Positions 62,401 through 64,000 of a DNA stretch of 64,000 bases are shown in pieces. The position numbers were made by a program, and so were the translations under genes. The DNA comes from Flavobacterium praedii (lineage in GTDB: Bacteria; Bacteroidota; Bacteroidia; Flavobacteriales; Flavobacteriaceae), in contig NZ_CP113948.1 of the NCBI RefSeq assembly GCF_026810365.1, forward strand, positions 324,001 to 388,000, given 5' to 3'. The notes under the pieces are model-generated. The model made no database searches. It saw only the letters and a list, made by a program, of their open reading frames with translations, and was not told where the DNA came from. The first letter of the stretch is position 1. Each line of letters starts with the position of its first letter.

Positions 62401-63933
62401 GTTCGTTGTTGCAAAGGGAACTATTAAGTCATCTTTGTACCATTGGAAAGTATCGTAAGAAGATAATGTATTTATTTTTAGTACCACATTTGGAATACAA
62501 GAGGAATTACCAACAGCAATTTTATCCGAAACAATTTCCGGTTTCAAATCAAAACCAGAATAATAGCCTCCATAAGTCGCAGCGCCATTAGTTCCAAAAT
62601 AGGAAACATAAACTTGTTTGGTTGATTTTACGGCAATATTTCCAGATAAATCACTTACCGTATAACGAACAAAAGCAGGGTTTCCTGTAATGGATGTAGG
62701 AGATGAAGTAATTGGATTGTTATTTAGTAATACTGTGGCTCCTACTTCTGTAACGATGTTTAAAATTCCATTAAAGGTATTAAAACCAATAGATTCTATT
62801 AATGGAATATTGTCAACCGTATTGGGAGTTGAGCAATTGATAGGTGGTACAAAAAACATATTTTGATTGGCTGGAGAATCGGAACCTGCTATGCATTGAT
62901 AGGCAAATATTTTCTCGCTTGACGTCACGTATAAATTTCCATTACTGAATTGGCTCCCGTCTAAAGCTACATATTCGCCTTGGTTAAGGGTTTTAAATGG
63001 AGTTGAAGTACCATTAAGGAAAATTTGAGTATTATTGGAATGAGCAACCAAAATAACTCTTTCTAAATCATCAGTTCCAATTCCTTTTACAAAAACATAT
63101 TCTTTTCCGGTTTTTTCTAGAGCAACAATTTGATCAAAACCGACATCTCTACCTAGGGGACTCATACCACCACCATTAGGGTTAACCCCCATCTCTGTAC
63201 TGTTGCTGCCTCCAAACGAACCCGAATTGACAACAACAGGTCTGTCTGAGGTTACAAGGGCTCCAATTATTTTGGAACTATTGGAAACTGAACTTCCATC
63301 ATAACTGTTTTGCAAAGCGAGTACATAGCTTTCGTTTTTATTCAGTGTTACGGTTATTGGTCCTGAAATTGTAGTGCCGTTCAAAAGTTTAGTGCCATTT
63401 TGTAAGTTTGAAAGGGTAATCTTTGTTCCGTTTTCAGTAGCTAGAATAGTAGCAAAATTCAATAATGTTGTGTCAAAAAGCGGATTCAACATTGCACCTA
63501 ACCTAAACGTTGTTCCCAATGCACTGTTTCCTTTGGAAACCAATCCCCCAGCATGATTGAAACCTCCATTATTATTGATTCCAGCATTTACCCTAGCACT
63601 TACATAAATTAAATCTTCCGCTTCTATAATGTATCCTTTGTTAGCAATAATTCCCGTGTTGGTTATTGGGGTGAATAATTGGGTGTCGTCTCCGGAACCA
63701 ATGCTATAACGATACGGATTGTTACGATTCACTGTACCATTAATAACCCCTCCACCATTTGCAATGATTTTGAAGTTTACATTTACTAAACTTGGTGTTG
63801 AGATGTACAAATATTGATCTGCAACCAATCCTTGAGCCGAAATCAAAGGTGGAATATAATGGGTTTTACTAAATTGAGCAAAACCGTTTATGGTAAAAAG
63901 TATAATAAATAGGAAGCGTAAAGATCTTTTCAT
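59446..63933 (-). CDS. Large T9SS type-B secreted adhesin with IgGFc-binding and thrombospondin-type-3 repeats
   Basis: This 1495-residue protein has a signal peptide (FLFIILFTINGFAQ). The N-terminal third resembles an IgGFc-binding domain (SDRPVVVNSGSFGG, GRDVGFDQIVALEKTGKEYVFVKG, FAYQCIAGS). The middle holds Ig-like regions and calcium-binding acidic repeats of the thrombospondin type 3 kind (DTDGDTIPDQLDLDSDNDG, DSDLDGVPDYLDLDSDNDG, LDSDNDACND). The C-terminal 80 residues (FFTPNNDGHNDYWNIKG to EAKGHFSLKR) are the gliding-motility-associated type B C-terminal signal for type IX secretion. It is likely displayed on the cell surface for adhesion. Confidence 0.88.
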   Translation of the reverse strand: MKRSLRFLFIILFTINGFAQFSKTHYIPPLISAQGLVADQYLYISTPSLVNVNFKIIANGGGVINGTVNRNNPYRYSIGSGDDTQLFTPITNTGIIANKGYIIEAEDLIYVSARVNAGINNNGGFNHAGGLVSKGNSALGTTFRLGAMLNPLFDTTLLNFATILATENGTKITLSNLQNGTKLLNGTTISGPITVTLNKNESYVLALQNSYDGSSVSNSSKIIGALVTSDRPVVVNSGSFGGSNSTEMGVNPNGGGMSPLGRDVGFDQIVALEKTGKEYVFVKGIGTDDLERVILVAHSNNTQIFLNGTSTPFKTLNQGEYVALDGSQFSNGNLYVTSSEKIFAYQCIAGSDSPANQNMFFVPPINCSTPNTVDNIPLIESIGFNTFNGILNIVTEVGATVLLNNNPITSSPTSITGNPAFVRYTVSDLSGNIAVKSTKQVYVSYFGTNGAATYGGYYSGFDLKPEIVSDKIAVGNSSCIPNVVLKINTLSSYDTFQWYKDDLIVPFATTNSYTPSQSGFYQVKGSISGCVSDVFSDKIPVSECPSNYDNDLANDNIDIDYDNDGILNCTESYGSQNINSANPNSGVVATGTYSNSFLGSITNTTPAAAIPFTGNTDGSFVTEVLAGKGFSVTYNLNFAKPINLSLEYVSTANTTDLLNTDSEYIINSDIDKTVTVLNPNNQLLIDTNYDGIYESGVTQFSSFEIRFRLNGNTPLAAGTGTFKFQSFQTKSFKITHKNLLDTAGNKATFKLIATCLPKDTDGDTIPDQLDLDSDNDGIPDAIESQKNPKVLSNTDTNLDGLDTIFEPITNPIDSDLDGVPDYLDLDSDNDGIYDLVESGSNALDANKNGVLDTTIFGYNGLADALETTPESGILKYTVADTDSDGMKNHTELDSDNDACNDVIEAGFTDPNFDGQLGINPVVVNANGLVTSKTDGYTTPNGNYIIFNPILITKQPENLSTCELQKANFSIESNADGIKWQLSTDGGINWNTLPNNTSYSGTTTTTLLINTTASMNGYQYRALLSKANNACGLITTPATLTILALPILSSPITIVQCDDNTDGISNFNVTEKNSFISANSANEKFTYYTTLAGANSKNTATLISNPITFTTGNTTIWSRVENANGCFSVAQLNLIVSTTQINPTFKRNFEICDDYIDTINDDKDGIATFDFSSVTTDIQALLPAPTTNYIIKYYANEADALAETNAIPNPASYRNTTPNQQYIWVRVESNFDNACFGLGAYIKLQVNPKPNIDINDSKNDDKLVCSNLPSFFVTLDAGLLGNIPASNYTYVWSKDVSIIPGETKETLDVNEEGTYTVIVSTPKGCDRTRTITVTASDIARLDAVSISDLSESNTVTANVSGQGNYEYSIDLPIGPFQESNYFDNVSPGIHDLYIHDKNGCGTVKKTIAVLGIPKFFTPNNDGHNDYWNIKGANETLNTKAQIIIYDRYGKLIKQVLASSDGWDGTFIGNPMPADDYWYTIKLEDGREAKGHFSLKR

Positions 63934-64000
63934 AGGTTTGGTTAATAGCTATATTAAGAATTAGATAGCCAATTCAAAAATAAGTTTAATTTAACAATTC

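Noticed and set aside
1..64000. Prophage, IS element, integrase, toxin-antitoxin or defence system
   Set aside because: No recombinase, transposase, restriction or phage genes were seen; the only mobile-looking DNA is short intergenic repeats.

Overview
The window looks like a chromosomal segment of a Flavobacterium-type Bacteroidetes. The evidence is the low G+C content, the promoter-like TAnnTTTG boxes with few Shine-Dalgarno sites, the archaeal-type prolyl-tRNA synthetase, the lipoprotein-rich exported proteins, a type IX secretion (type B CTD) adhesin, and A/T-rich intergenic inverted repeats typical of the family. No phage, IS element, CRISPR array or rRNA was seen.

Region 1 (about 1-21.5 kb, all + strand) is an amine catabolism island. 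It follows the tail of an NhaC-like transporter. It holds three related GNAT acetyltransferases, two class-III aminotransferases, a YtcJ/NfdA-type amidohydrolase, an Lrp/AsnC regulator, three aldehyde dehydrogenases, a complete PotD-B-C-A polyamine ABC importer interrupted by a family III CoA-transferase gene, a Tat-exported lipoprotein flavin amine oxidase and two outer-membrane beta-barrel proteins. The simplest reading is uptake of putrescine/spermidine-like amines and oxidation through aminobutyraldehyde, GABA and succinate semialdehyde to succinate. The GNATs, the amidohydrolase and the CoA-transferase are not explained by the textbook route and make this the most interesting part of the window.

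Region 2 (21.6-38.3 kb) is a Wzx/Wzy-type exopolysaccharide or capsule locus. A CpsB/YwqE-like tyrosine phosphatase on the + strand converges on a 13-gene - strand operon: glycosyltransferase, flippase, polymerase, asparagine-synthase-like amidotransferase, four more glycosyltransferases, initiating sugar transferase, ATP-grasp ligase, DegT aminotransferase, Wza-type exporter and Wzc-type tyrosine kinase.

Region 3 (38.3-51.4 kb) is mostly housekeeping: a lipoprotein amidase, a small secreted protein, rimO, a repeat-laden 0.8-kb intergenic region, a FadL-like protein, a repeat-rich lipoprotein, proS, three tRNA-Glu genes with rpsT, a two-component pair and typA. Region 4 (51.4-64 kb) is a glycan-degrading cluster (GH92, esterase, GH13, GH127 and a divergent AraC regulator, without SusCD in view) followed by a 1495-residue adhesin.

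The intergenic DNA carries a recurring structured element. There are two intact copies (22453 and 59321), each between convergent genes and with compensatory stem changes, and one decayed copy (41853-42211) invaded by other repeats. It resembles, from memory, the flavobacterial Flavo-1 RNA motif. Several families of short-word inverted repeats also occur.
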